Below are positions 53,101-64,000 of a stretch of 64,000 bases of DNA, one piece after another; positions within the stretch are counted from its first letter, which is position 1; each line of letters opens with the position of its first letter. This stretch comes from Ascaris suum. Taxonomy: Eukaryota > Nematoda > Chromadorea > Rhabditida > Ascarididae. The translations under genes were made by a program, and so were the position numbers. The stretch spans positions 7,486,516 to 7,550,515 of the forward strand of contig CM024175.1 of the NCBI GenBank assembly GCA_013433145.1, written 5' to 3'. Under the pieces are notes generated by a model. That model saw nothing but the letters and a program-made list of their open reading frames with translations. It was not told the origin of the DNA and made no database searches.

Positions 53101-55841
53101 TTAATTGGCTCAGCAGCAAAGGAATGCGCCGATTTGTGACTGTAAGCTCAGCTGGGAAACGATCGGCTTGATCACATTCAACGAGAGATGCTCTCATTGA
53201 AGCAACAGAAATGGCAATTATTACTGCGCACATATTTATTAAATCTACCAAATTATAAGTAACACCATTGGAAACTGAACTATTATAATAACTTAAACCG
53301 ACTGATTAATTAAAGGATATAATTTAGGAGATATTAAAGCAAACAGCGGAAGGAAGAGATCTGCTGACAAAGTTCTAAAAACGTATCGAACCTGAACGCT
53401 TATATCCTTATATTTCATAGTGGGTAGATTTCTTCGCAACACTTCGTATCACCTTTAGGAAAGAACTACTAGAAAATATATGAAGAAATTAGGCATTTGA
53501 TTGCAATCGCTATAAGAACACTAATGCAAAGCAGTAACAAATTGTAAAACATCCCGCTAAGAGTTTTTAAATTTCGAAAGCGCAACAAACAACTAGAAAT
53601 AGAAAATGCTTTGAAATTTCAGAAATATTTAGCCGTAGACAAACTTCAAGAAACTTAACGCAAGTTCTGCGACGTGCACCTTTTGTGGGAAATCGTACTA
53701 AACATAAAAAGAACTCAAAATGAAAGGTAAGGCAAAAAGTGGAAAATATTCTCAAAGTTGTCTATTAAGGATCTAATGTATATAACTTCTTAATATAATT
53801 TGCTGCAATTATTGGTTAATGTCATCCTTTAAAATGATAAATTCAATATTCCGTATCTCTTAGTAACAATCGAATTATACCTCTTCGCAAAATAAAAACC
53901 AAAGGTGATTTACCTGAATGACACTGACTATCGTTAGAAGCAATCATGAATAACGAACCAAGGGTAAAAAAAGGTAGCAGAGAAGTATGTGTCACACGTC
54001 ACTTTGCTGTGTGCTGCTTACTGCTTGAAGTCAGCTTGAGAGAAGGGCGTGCACTAATCGAAGTGTTCATTAAGTTTTTGTATAGACAACTCGAAACGCG
54101 ATTCGATATGGTGAGAGAATAATGTAGTGAAGGAGAGGGGTCATAAAATGCAAATTAGCTTCCTTTGATATTTTCCAATGATATAGTGCTTTATTTTTTT
54201 CTTCGAGAAGTTTTTCTCTCGCTCATTGCATAACCCAATTAGTAAAAGCATCGCAACGTAGAAAGGCTTCTGCCTCGTTGTTGCGTCAAATTAGCCGAAG
54301 CAAATTTTCGATTCGGAAGCACATGCACGGATCATTATTGCTTCATTAAGAAGTGAAGCTAATTTTTCTCTGAACTATTGAAATGCTAAATGAATGAATG
54401 GGTGATCGATTCACTAACACGATTATCATTTCCTAAATGTGCTTCCTAAAAGCATTCAATACCTTCATTCCAAAGATAACCTAAAGTCACTGCTCTACTG
54501 AGCGCGACTTACGGTCCTTAAATCGTAGTCAGTGAGCCTTTAGTGGTTAAAAATTTGAACTTCATGTTCAAAGAATATAGAATATTTGCAAGAAGTTAGA
54601 AAATTACCTAGACAATAAGTGAAGACATAAAGTGAAGGAGCGGCATTAAGCCGTCAACGCGAATGTTTACTTCACTCTTTTCGCATTGGCGATTACGATA
54701 TTCATTAAGTGAAATAAGGCGAAACGCAGGTGCAGCTTGATACCCTTCTACGAGAAAAACATTTCATTTATTATGAACACATCCGCAAGCAATAAGCTGC
54801 GGCTACCTGTTTTCCAAGTAGAGCTACAATACGCAAAAAAGTATTTCATATCGTCAAGCTATCTAAATATAGTTTAAAAGCTCCAATGTTAATAACTCTC
54901 ACGCATAACTGCTCATGCCTTCCTGTCAGGAAATCACCTGCATGAGTGCATATTTGTTTAGTGGTTTTGATTCTGTAAAATCGGCTAGAGACGAGCTACA
55001 CACCTCCGAAGTGAAACATTCATTCCTGCTCCGTCAGTCATGTCCAGCATCGCAGTCGGATCAATGTTAATTAAAAGAGGTGTTGCATGTGCTTGACGCT
55101 TCCGCGTTCGCACTTCGCATCGCATCGGAAATGATGAGTGGAGAATATGACAGAGACAGATGCAAGAATTAGTTTCCTCTCGCGACATTTTTTAAACGTG
55201 GAGAACAACTGCCACATTGCAAGACGGATGGCATGATTGTTTATGAATAAAGGACATTCCATTCCATTTTAAAACTTGCAGTGATTTTTGCCCCTTCGCA
55301 GGCGGAATAGACTAATGATGGTTCGCTGTGGATTCAAAGCCCTTCATCATCTAGTTTAAAGCTCTTCAACACTCAGTTTCGCAATCTTATGGCAGTGCAA
55401 CCGTAATATGCACTAATATTAGAAGCAAGCTTCAACATGTTCACCGCCTGGAAGTTCATTTCAAAAAAGATTGGTAATAAAATTCAGTGAAGAGGAACGT
55501 AATCAGTCCAGGGAAATATTCATATGAATTATTGTGCTTGTGGCATGCCACCATAAGAGCAAAGAGAGCTCGTAAATTGTTCGTTATCGCTGTCATAAAC
55601 CTCCACTCTGCAGTATAAAGTTTAAATTTTTTCTCGGCTTTCTAAATCATCAGTGAAAGAGAGGGTTCATCGCATAATTTCTTCCTTTTCATGCGTTCGT
55701 GATCCTGTACGTTCAAAGTTAGTCAATTTTTTGTTTTCGAAAGGTCACTCGATGACCTCTTAGTCGGTCAATGACATTAGCATTTGAAGGTGATGCGATG
55801 TGCACTTTAGAACAATGCTTAGAGAATTGTGTGAAAAATGC
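50134..55841. other. Gene-poor region upstream of ncs-1
   Basis: The region contains the ncs-1 promoter and 5' leader (a TCTTAAG acceptor-like site lies just upstream of its ATG). A minus-strand frame at 52208-52453 has one exon-like part (CTTCTTCAG acceptor, then CNHRHKAQAQYDFKVFGKCK, then an AAG|GTGCAT donor), but no gene could be built around it. The rest is AT-rich and featureless to me. Confidence 0.45.
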
Positions 55842-56144
55842 TTATAATTTGATTTGTGTGCTATTTTCACAGCATTCAATGCAATTGTTACTAATCGATG
55901 CCAAGTACTGAACCACAAACATCTTCAATATTTCAAGTAGCAGTTTAAAGGAACAGCGTAGCAGACTTGAGGAGAGGACGGGGCGGGAGAGACGGAGAAG
56001 GGGGAGGATGGCGCTCTGCGAATGAGCTGTTCTCAAAAAAATTTTTAGGCAAGTGTAGCACAATGAAACGACCAAAAAAAACAACATAATCACGCACACT
56101 TCAAGAAAGATAGTATCCTTGCATGAGCATTTTGCTCTTCGCAT
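55842..56144 (-). CDS. Hypothetical single-helix membrane ORF
   Basis: The 100-codon ORF runs from the ATG at 56144. A Cys/Lys-rich start (MRRAKCSCKDT) is followed by a strong membrane helix (VCVIMLFFLVVSLCYTCL). It lies downstream of, and on the same strand as, the membrane exons at 56.7-57.0 kb. It may belong to that gene as a later helix-coding exon, although no splice join was proven. Confidence 0.25.
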   Translation of the reverse strand: MRRAKCSCKDTIFLEVCVIMLFFLVVSLCYTCLKIFLRTAHSQSAILPLLRLSRPVLSSSLLRCSFKLLLEILKMFVVQYLASISNNCIECCENSTQIKL

Positions 56145-56656
56145 AGGATTACATCATTGCTATCGAACATTGGTATCGTGAAGGTGAGCACATAATGATT
56201 AGTGATGGATGCTCACCATCAATTTTCAATGCAAGTCATTTACACATAAAAAGCTCAGCATTTCTTCATTTAAACGTTTTTGTCATTATTCATAAAAACC
56301 GATCTGTTCCGTTTGTGATGCTTATACCTTTATTTTTACTTCTATTATAGCCTATACCCTTGAGGTGCACAAAATGCTGCTATCTAATAAATTTCCCACA
56401 GGTATACAGCCCAAAAAGAAAGGGAAAATCGATCATTGCGGTATTCGTGATGGACAATTCCACCTCATTATGGAAGCTGATTTTGTTAGCTCGCCTCAGT
56501 GAATTGAATATGCCTTAAATGATCTTTTTTAAGGAGTGATACATCGAGGATAAAAGATTCATCAAGGACTCCTTCACAAAGAATTCACTGTCAGAGGTTG
56601 TGCTTCAACTTTGACACATCTCATGAAATGCCATATTTGAATAAAGAACGACCTAC

Positions 56657-56988
56657 CTGACACGTTGTATGAGTGCAATGCGCAAACATCCCACATTAAT
56701 AAGAGATAAATAGCAATACTTGAGGCTGCTTTTTTGCAGTCAATCTCTTCAATAATCTATATAAGTGCTGATGCTAGGCCTTCATCAAGAATTCAGAGCA
56801 ACGATTAACACAAACGAATTATTATCTTTGAACCGAAAATTAGCTTTACTCATAATTTCTGCTAAAGGAAGAGCAACATTTTCGGAAGCGGCTGGTCTCA
56901 TTAAGAAGATCATAGCTCCAAAGAGCAGCTGAACCACCAGTCCACAGATAATGTTTGTGAAATCGATATCGCTTTCAACGTGCGACAT
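56657..56988 (-). CDS. First two exons of a putative multi-helix membrane protein (partial)
   Basis: Exon 1 is 56988-56850, from an ATG, with one helix (NIICGLVVQLLFGAMIFLM). It ends A|GTAAAG in phase 1. Exon 2 is 56725-56657, from AAAAAGCAG to TCAG|GTAGGT, phase 1 in and out, and encodes SSIAIYLLLMWDVCALHSYN, a second helix. Frames join exactly. The remaining exons should lie to the left, perhaps including the helix at about 56.1 kb, but I could not connect them. Family unknown. Confidence 0.42.
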
Positions 56989-57565
56989 TGTAGATGAAGA
57001 CTGAGTAGGAGTCGAGAAATTCTAACTATCTATAGCCGGCATAATCGATATGCAGATGTTACATCAACTATGCTATTTGATCAGTGAAAGGATGAGTAAC
57101 AACGGATATGAATCATAGAGAAATCCCCGCCACCCCTCCCCTTTGCCATTCGGTTTAGAAACGCTGAACATAGTTAGCGCCAATCGAATTGGTCTGGTCA
57201 TCAAAACCTTTTCATTTCCAATCGACTGGGCATTTTTTACTTCATTTGAAAATGTTTTTGTGATTGGCTTTGAAAGTTTCATCGATATTTTCCGCAGAAA
57301 ATGGAATATGTAAGAACTCTGAGTCTTTGCAATTTGGATAGCTATTTTAGAACAGCACCACAGAATATCGAGTAAATAGAAAGTACTCTGAATCTGCTAT
57401 CAGCTGTGTCGGCTGGTATCGCTTTCTTTTGGGTGATTTGTGCTGCATTCATTGATCTTCCTACTGAACATGCTGCAATTACAAGAAGCACGGTTAAAAT
57501 CTTCACTCGGTTTTCACCTTTAAACCTATCGATGTCCTCTCAGTGACAGAATTATTATCTAAAAC
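56989..57565. other. Short gap with an isolated plus-strand membrane-helix frame
   Basis: On the plus strand a frame from about 57385 encodes SAVSAGIAFFWVICAAFIDL and stops at about 57545. It has an acceptor-like CTATCAG but no partner exon. On the minus strand, 57282-57208 starts with an ATG and ends GAAAAG|GTTTTG. Neither can be assigned. Confidence 0.25.
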
Positions 57566-57718
57566 ATGGGTGAACAAGATTGCTACGTTAAAAGAGCGAC
57601 TCTAATTGCCGCAATGTGCATAAAACATCGGAATTGCACGGAAACTATTGAGGTCGATGAGCACAACTACACGAAGTCAACAATCGATGCGTTATTCAAC
57701 AAGGAGATAGTCTTATGA
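57566..57718 (+). CDS. Small hypothetical ORF (50 aa)
   Basis: The frame runs from an ATG to a TGA and has protein-like composition: DCYVKRATLIAAMCIKHRNC, then TIEVDEHNYTKSTIDALFNK. There is no signal peptide or known motif. It may be an exon of the same unseen plus-strand gene as the helix frame just upstream, or a chance frame. Confidence 0.22.
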   Translation: MGEQDCYVKRATLIAAMCIKHRNCTETIEVDEHNYTKSTIDALFNKEIVL

Positions 57719-58099
57719 TTCAGATTCAATCTTTGTGGCTTTTTCGCTGTTAATTATAAAAATTGATTCTGGATACTAGGCAAATGTTATATTTTAACGG
57801 GTTGTGCAATGTAAATTATGCACTTGTGGCATGTGCCTTGATAATCGGTTCAGCGATTGATAAGAAAGGAAAGGAGAGGGTGGAAGAGAGGATTAGCAAC
57901 TTTATCCTCCTAAAAAGGTCACCGGATTCTCCTGGAAAATTTATTTGAAAGTCGAAGAGATCACTTTTTTCATATGATTTCACATTGACCCGCTTGAAAC
58001 TTAAACGTGGCTATTTTTTTAAATCTTATTTTTGTATCAGGACAATTGAATTTCATTTCCGCTCCCCTTTTCCTGTTGCAGAAATTCTGATCAGCCCCT

Positions 58100-58134
58100 C
58101 TTATCAATTATCAAGGCACTTATCAATTATCAAG
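58100..58134. repeat. 16-bp direct repeat, two copies
   Basis: CTTATCAATTATCAAG occurs at 58100-58115 and 58119-58134, with 3 bp between the copies. Confidence 0.85.
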
Positions 58135-60600
58135 AACTGGCGGAAACTTCATGGTGTGAATGCATAATTAGCGACCGATGATTTCCATTATCAATATTTT
58201 CCCAAAAAACACGAATGAAACCAGGAAACGAATTAACTAGCGGAAACGACAATAAAAAAAGTTAACTATACATATACAATTATCCCGGACAATGGCGCAC
58301 ATATAACCATATCAAATAAGAACGCAAGTAACAATTCATTCCGGAGGCAAGGCTTCCTCTCTCATCCTTCCCTCCCCAAGTCTATCGATCACTCATCGAG
58401 GAGGCCACTTTTTTCAACTTTAGCAAATAATATATTTTTAAGCTGATGGTAGAACCATGCTAGTCTATTCACTGCATCCACTTTTGGCCCGCTGCGCCTC
58501 CACAAAATTTCTACCACGGCTGCACCTCAGAGATCCTCTAGCACCACTTCTCCCCCACGCTTCGTTAGTCTGAGAGAAATTAGAAAAACCGACGAAAGTA
58601 TTCAAAAGAGAGTGAACTTAAAGAATGTCTGAACAAAAGCGGCAGGTTGTGCCACACAGCAAATCCTTTTTTCACACAGCATCCGCACTCTATGAATAGG
58701 AAAGCGTTTGGCAAGTTCGCAGAGCGCTGTGTTCGAGTCCAGTCACGCTAAGGTCCGTTAACGATGAACGCACCTCGCCGACCAATTCAAATTATACTTA
58801 TGAAACGAAACAGAAAGTTTTCGGGTTTTCGTTTTCAATAGTTAATCGATCAACTGTAGAAAGAAATAGCAGTGGGGGCTTGATAACGCCCATTTGTAAT
58901 TATGGTTATCGTGCGCAGCCAGTAATATTGATGGGATCGACTAAGGCACATAGTTATTTAAGAACGCGTTTAAACTCTGTGCTCCATCGTATTCGAGTGA
59001 AAAAGAAATTGCTAGCAAGTTTTTACAGTTTTTCTTGGATGAAAGTAAAATGCTCTCTTCCCGACGAAAAGAAAGAACAAGATTTTTATAAAAAAGCAAA
59101 ATTTCCCAATAGGATTACACGTGCATCAGCTTAATGAACCTCACTTGCTTCATTATTTAACAAGCAATCGCTCGACCTGCCTTAAAAAGTTGCGAGAATA
59201 AAATTTACATCGAAGAAAACTTCAAATAAGAAGCTACTAGAACTCTATCCGACCTCTCTAACCTTGGCGTTATTCCAAAATAAACGATGGAACTTGGCGA
59301 TGTCGAAACCATGCAGAAACAAGTCAAAAAGCATGTCGAAGCAGTGAAATGATATGCATATTTATATTCTGCTCACAACAGCCAACCTCATAAATTACTT
59401 GCAAACAGTAGAAAATACTGCCCTATTTTAACTGATCCGACCACCTGTAGAAATCTTCGACTGAAAATTTTCTCTTATGCGCTTCGGTAAATTTTCTTCC
59501 CAAAAGCGCACATATGGGGGAAGGAGGGGGGGGGGGGGTCATTATGCCTACGTGTTTGTGTCTGCATGTCTGACAGATGACCTCAATCACCGAGTGGCCT
59601 CCTGCGCACTGCCTATCCATCTCCAAAAAAAGACAATTAAAGATGATACAAATTTGTGTGCATTCCATACCGGCCGGGTTTTCACTTTGGACCATCGGCA
59701 ATCGAAAAGGGGGTCTTTTTAAAGGCTTCTATGGGCCGCCAGTTGATTCAGATTTGAAGTCGGTATTCGACAAATTTTATTTTTTCTTGGCAAACTGAAA
59801 ACTGATTAGTCAAATGAGCGAGATGGATAGCCTCATATTCGTGTCCTTTTCCTCTTTACTCGTCTCCATTAATTTTGAGACTGTCTTTGTGAAATGAAAA
59901 TCCAACAGGTGTAAAATATATCGAAATATAGCCAGAATTTAAAGACCTGCAACACGTTCCGAAGACGATTATTGAAAGCTCACACACACATGAATACGCC
60001 AAGAGATGATATTCGTATGCGCTTTTGCACAATAGAGCGAAAACCAATTTTTGCGCCTGAATGTTGCGGCACAGTTCCTAATGCAGGTTTTAAGTGAGTA
60101 TCATAAAGAGATTAACGGAAACGAACCCACCAAAACTTTGGTGCAGCAGGACAACCAGCAGTAAGAATCGCCTTCAGAATCATGCGTGTTACAACGTCGA
60201 ACTTTTCGAAATTAAAGTAATAATGGTAAATATTTCATTACAACACGCTTTAGTGTGACCGCTTCAAAAATTTGTGAAAATTATCTGCCTTTAAATCCCT
60301 TTTTTTATGTTGTTAAATTCATTCTCATTTTATTTTGCTATAAAATGCGACAATGATTTTGCTCCTATAATAAAAGCCTCATAATCCATATTATGAGTGC
60401 CTGGTGTGAACCTATTTTTGAAGCTATTTGCAGTGAATAAGATCAGTAACCGCCAATAAAAAATGTTTTCTATTGGGGTAGCCTTGAAAACTGAAATGGT
60501 ACACATTATTGCCTAGACGACGGGTCAATGAAAGAGCACTCATGTCGAGAAATCTTATGTAGCTTCTTCAGTTGCTAAAAAAATTTGAGAGTTTTAAGAA
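58135..60600. other. Gene-poor region with a G-run
   Basis: Open frames at 58880-59134 (plus, Lys-rich) and 59423-59701 (minus, with RKFTEAHKRKFSVEDFYR before an AG|GTGGTC donor) look only mildly coding. A run of about 12 G lies at 59527-59538. No RNA gene or transposon is recognised. Confidence 0.4.
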
Positions 60601-60614
60601 AGGAGGAGAGGAGA

Positions 60615-61215
60615 GGATTTCATCCAGACACAATGAAAGAAATATCTCTCCCCCCCCCCCCCCCCCCGCCCTTCTCAAATCGATAACAAACTGTTTGCAG
60701 TTGAATGCTGGATGGACAGAGTGAACTGGACTTGGATAGGATTGGCTCTGAAGCTGATGAAGAATTTTTAATTCCCTAAGGGCTACTCTAATTTTGTTCA
60801 GCAGAAGAGCAGTGACAACATGACCTTTGCAGTATTAGAAGCGATGAATAGATAGTGAGGTTGGATTTCCTTACATCTTTAACTTTATGGCATAATTGTT
60901 AGCCAGGAGAAGTAAGAGTACGCAAATATGCTCAGCAGAGTAGTATGAGGAATGGATGACAGGAAAGCATACACTCAGTGATAAAGCATCAGCTATTGGT
61001 GTGGATGTTGCTATCTTGAGGTGGTGGTAGAAGCACAAAGTGGCTTCTGCTGACCTATGAACAACTATGAGAAGAAAATGCTTTATTCAAGATGCGCAAT
61101 GAAAGAAACAACCCTCCACTCTTTTCAAATCAATAATAAAGTATTTTCAGTTGAATGTTGTATAAAAAATGTGCATTGAACTTGAATAAAATTGGCTTTA
61201 AATCTTGGAGTATTG
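60615..61215. repeat. Two diverged copies of a roughly 120-bp sequence
   Basis: Copy A (about 60625-60760) and copy B (about 61095-61205) align as CAATGAAAGAAA..., TTCTCAAATCGATAACAAA versus TTTTCAAATCAATAATAAA, CAGTTGAATGCTGGATG versus CAGTTGAATGTTGTATA, and ATAGGATTGGCTCTGAA versus ATAAAATTGGCTTTAAA. They are in the same orientation, about 470 bp apart. Copy A contains a C17 run (60651-60667). Confidence 0.7.
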
Positions 61216-61865
61216 TTGGATGTGGTTTTGAGATTCATTGGATGTCATTGGCGTGTCGAAGGGAAGCAAACTTCGAGCGCAAAGGCGAGGGAGGGGAGGG
61301 GATAGTGCGAGTAAGACACGATAGTATGCCGAAATAGGATCAGAATCCACGAAGCCGAAATATCTTCAAAGTTGTGGTCAACAATTCTTCAAGAAAATTT
61401 GAATTGAAAAAATGCAAAAAAAACCTCCTTCGCCAATATTTGAAAGATCTCTAATTAAGAGACTTTCTTGTTAATACATTTGAATTATTTGCAAAGGCAG
61501 TGAATAATCGCATAAAGACGTAACTAAGAATAAATATCGGATTAATAATATATCATAACAGATAAACATTGATAGGTAGATATTTCTGATCTAGAAACGA
61601 TTAAATAAATTGTTTAGCAATATCAAATCGGTATTGGAAATTGCATCAAGAATCACAGAGAAGGTCATAGTTATCGGAAATTTTTCAATTTCGAATCTTT
61701 CTCCTCATCCTCCGACGTTTGGGTTTGGGAAGACGAAATGTTCCATATTCACTGCTGAATGAGCCAACCATAGAACAAACGGCGACTGAAGTTAGGGCAG
61801 AAGCCGTTCAGTTCGCTTTCGAGTGGAATTAGGCACACAACATATGATAGAGTTAATGTCTACCT

Positions 61866-62225
61866 CTAGAAAAGCATTCCCTGCTGAAAGAATTTTTCTT
61901 TATTATTTAGGTCATTCATTAAAGGAGCAATGAAGAGCACTGAAATCGGTCCGGTTAAATGTGAAAAGATTGAAAAGAGCTGCAGTATTTGAAGAGGTAA
62001 AGAATAAAATGCACCATTGAAATATGCGTTCTCAGAGAAGAAATATTTGTTGAAGCGAGTGGACGTCATCACATCGTCATCAACAAATAAATTAAGGAAA
62101 CGATGATGGCACACATAATTGCGCCAATCGTCGACGATGTCATTAGAATACCGAAATTAAATAGCACAGCCACGATGACATGCACAGCCAAAAAATTAAT
62201 GTGTGAAATGAGGGATGTAGATGAT
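61866..62225 (-). CDS. Exons of a putative multi-helix membrane protein (partial)
   Basis: On the minus strand a frame opening at an acceptor near 62227 (GGTAATCAG) encodes two helices (FLAVHVIVAVLFNFGILM and AIMCAIIVSLIYLLM) and reaches a possible donor (ACGAT|GTGATG) at about 62088. Further left, after TACTGCAG at about 61999, a second frame encodes LTGPISVLFIAPLMND and stops at 61866. The phases of the two pieces do not join, so an exon or site is missing. The helix pair somewhat resembles the one at 56.7-57.0 kb. Family unknown. Confidence 0.35.
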
Positions 62226-62788
62226 ACATCTGATTACCCGCTTCCCTCTCCCTTTTAACTCCCCCCTCCCCCTTCCTTCCTCTTCCACTTTAAAAGATTG
62301 CTTGTTTAGGGCTAAATCATGAACAACTGACTGGTTACATTATTAACTCCCTAGTATAAAAAAGCACAACCGATTAGCGAACTGGTCTGAAACAAATTTT
62401 TATTTTACAGTGTTAACGCTGATTTGTTTAATTATAGTCTTCTCATGCAAAACTATTGCTTCGAAATTGGCTGCACACTTTTGTTTGGAAATTCTTTGAA
62501 ATTCGCGTAAATCCGTACTGTCACGATCGTGAAAAGGTCCATTCTGTTGTGTGTTACTACACATTTAAAAGGAATATTTCCTACTCCAAGAAAATGGATC
62601 GTGAAAAAGAGCGCAACGGTTGTTTACGTACACATATACACAAATAGATCGAGTGAAACACGCACATGAAATGATCTAGAAACAGTTGCACAAACACACA
62701 TACAGTGATGGTGTCTAGTGACTACTGAAGTGATGGCCTCTGATATAAATTCTACCAGCAAAATATACTCAGGGGTCCTACATTTTAA
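62226..62788. other. No gene recognised
   Basis: A pyrimidine-rich tract (about 62240-62290) is followed by AT-rich sequence with one short open plus frame (62456-62647) that shows no support. Confidence 0.4.
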
Positions 62789-63067
62789 TCACCGAGCAGC
62801 AGACACAAAAATATGCTCAGACATTATCTCGCGATAACGTGCTTTCCAAATGCAAATTTGCAAAAAGTGCTCTTTAGACGTTTTCGCAGATGCAAATTTA
62901 TGGAGAAGCATAACGAGCAACTTGCATTTTATCTCTGATTGTTGGCATTTTAAAAGTTTCGTTAATGGAGTCGTAACGAAATTATTGTCATAGACGCTTT
63001 TTTCGAACAAGACGAACCGCTCATCAGGTTTTCCCAAGCTATATGCGTTGAAATCATCGTTGCTCAT
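62789..63067 (-). CDS. Hypothetical protein or exon, 92 aa
   Basis: The ORF runs from an ATG to a TGA and has sensible composition: NAYSLGKPDERFVLFEKSVY, then a Lys-rich helical second half (CKLLVMLLHKFASAKTSKEH). It has no signal peptide, no cysteine pattern and no known motif. It has no clear intron sites, so it would be a single-exon gene if real. Confidence 0.3.
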   Translation of the reverse strand: MSNDDFNAYSLGKPDERFVLFEKSVYDNNFVTTPLTKLLKCQQSEIKCKLLVMLLHKFASAKTSKEHFLQICIWKARYREIMSEHIFVSAAR

Positions 63068-64000
63068 GTATGCTGATCCAAACAGCTTAGCAGTTTATCA
63101 AACTGCACCTGTTGAGTTGGACATTATGGAACCGACTTCATCTTGATAGACCCACCTTGATGATATATGTTAAAAGACGCCGCGAAACAAGTGGCACATC
63201 ACCTTAGAGATGGCATTAAAAACATCTCGACCTCTACTATCCAATCGAAGTGACTGCATGAATAGAAAATTTATGCGGAGAAAGCTTTCTGTGCTATATT
63301 CGTGCATTCAACATGTTTGGCTCGATACATAAAATGAATCCTGTGAATTATTCAAGCGTTATCCTGGAGACGAATCAGAAAGGGCGGATGTCGCTGAGCT
63401 AAGCAAAATGTTGAAATGTGAGCTCGAGCAACATTACTGCCGGAAACTTGCGTAACGCAGTGGATTGCCCCTTCCAATCGACATTTTCGCGATGCAATCG
63501 TATTGCCTAACATTTGTGTCCGACAAATAATGTAAATCTATATAACACCATATATCACAGATTTATTTCTAGTAATAAACTAGTTCATATGACGAGTTTT
63601 GCAAGTCACTTTCTCCTCCGACTCAAATGCCTCATAAAGCCTGTTCATTGGGAACTTATGTCGTTTATCTGCTTAACATAATATTTGTATCATTTGTTTG
63701 ACCGGAAGTAAACCGGAAGTATTTTGATTACAAACAAAGCAGTGAACATATTTGTGAGTAATGTAAATCTTGCGTGACAGCAGATGTGCAAAGACTTGAG
63801 GGACTTTTTATATTCCATTTCTATATATCATACATTATGCCAAGACCGTATCTCAGCATAGCCTATATGTGTTGCCACTAACCTCAAGTCCGAACCATTG
63901 AAGCCATACTCACGACGTTTGAAGGTATAATATGCACCTTACTGTGGTTCTCTACAGACTTTTAATAAGCATTAAAATTTGCACGCACTCTGCGATCGAT
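63068..64000. other. Right end of window, nothing recognised
   Basis: No supported exon, repeat array or RNA gene. The motif ACCGGAAGTA occurs twice near 63704-63721, which is ETS-site-like but may be chance. Confidence 0.4.

Noticed and set aside
58690..58760. Possible tRNA because of GTTCGAGTCC (B-box-like)
   Set aside because: The flanking bases do not form a T stem or an acceptor stem, and no A box fits.

Overview
The window is nuclear DNA from an animal, and a nematode is the most likely source. The four best genes are split by spliceosomal introns, many of 300-2,300 bp, with acceptors close to TTTCAG. The neuronal calcium sensor gene encodes a 191-residue protein that agrees almost residue for residue with what I recall of nematode NCS-1. 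Several start codons sit just behind a TTTCAG- or TTATAG-like acceptor, as expected for spliced-leader trans-splicing. Sequence alone does not fix the genus; long introns and an AT-rich background would suit a parasitic clade such as the ascaridoids. There are no bacterial operons, rRNA or CRISPR arrays, and I could not support any tRNA.

Layout. (1) 2454-6801, plus strand: a five-exon MOSPD1/3-type gene (MSP domain plus two C-terminal membrane helices). A 36-bp minisatellite lies in its second intron. (2) 15596-8312, minus strand: a ten-exon family-37 trehalase with an N-terminal membrane anchor. (3) 19156-27293, plus strand: a second ten-exon trehalase, head to head with the first. All nine introns share positions and phases. 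This copy has a signal peptide instead of the anchor and carries changes at catalytic and signature positions. (4) 29887-32479, plus strand: a three-exon dual-specificity phosphatase of the DUSP14/18/21 type. (5) 42573-33666, minus strand: an uncharacterised eight-exon gene for a single-pass membrane protein, with a decayed LINE fragment in one intron. (6) 50133-43251, minus strand: ncs-1 in seven exons, one only 25 nt long. (7) 50.2-64 kb: mostly non-coding, with isolated minus-strand exons that encode membrane helices (about 56.9 and 62.1 kb) and a few small hypothetical ORFs.

Functionally, the two trehalases would act on the same disaccharide, the major nematode blood sugar and stress protectant, but probably in different ways. 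One is a plausible active ectoenzyme held at a membrane. The other is secreted, and the base-position Glu is Gln, so it may be a pseudoenzyme, a binder or a regulator. The phosphatase, calcium sensor and MSP-domain protein are unrelated signalling and ER housekeeping genes. Intron-exon models were assembled by eye from reading frame, splice-site phase and family knowledge. No alignment or database search was run.
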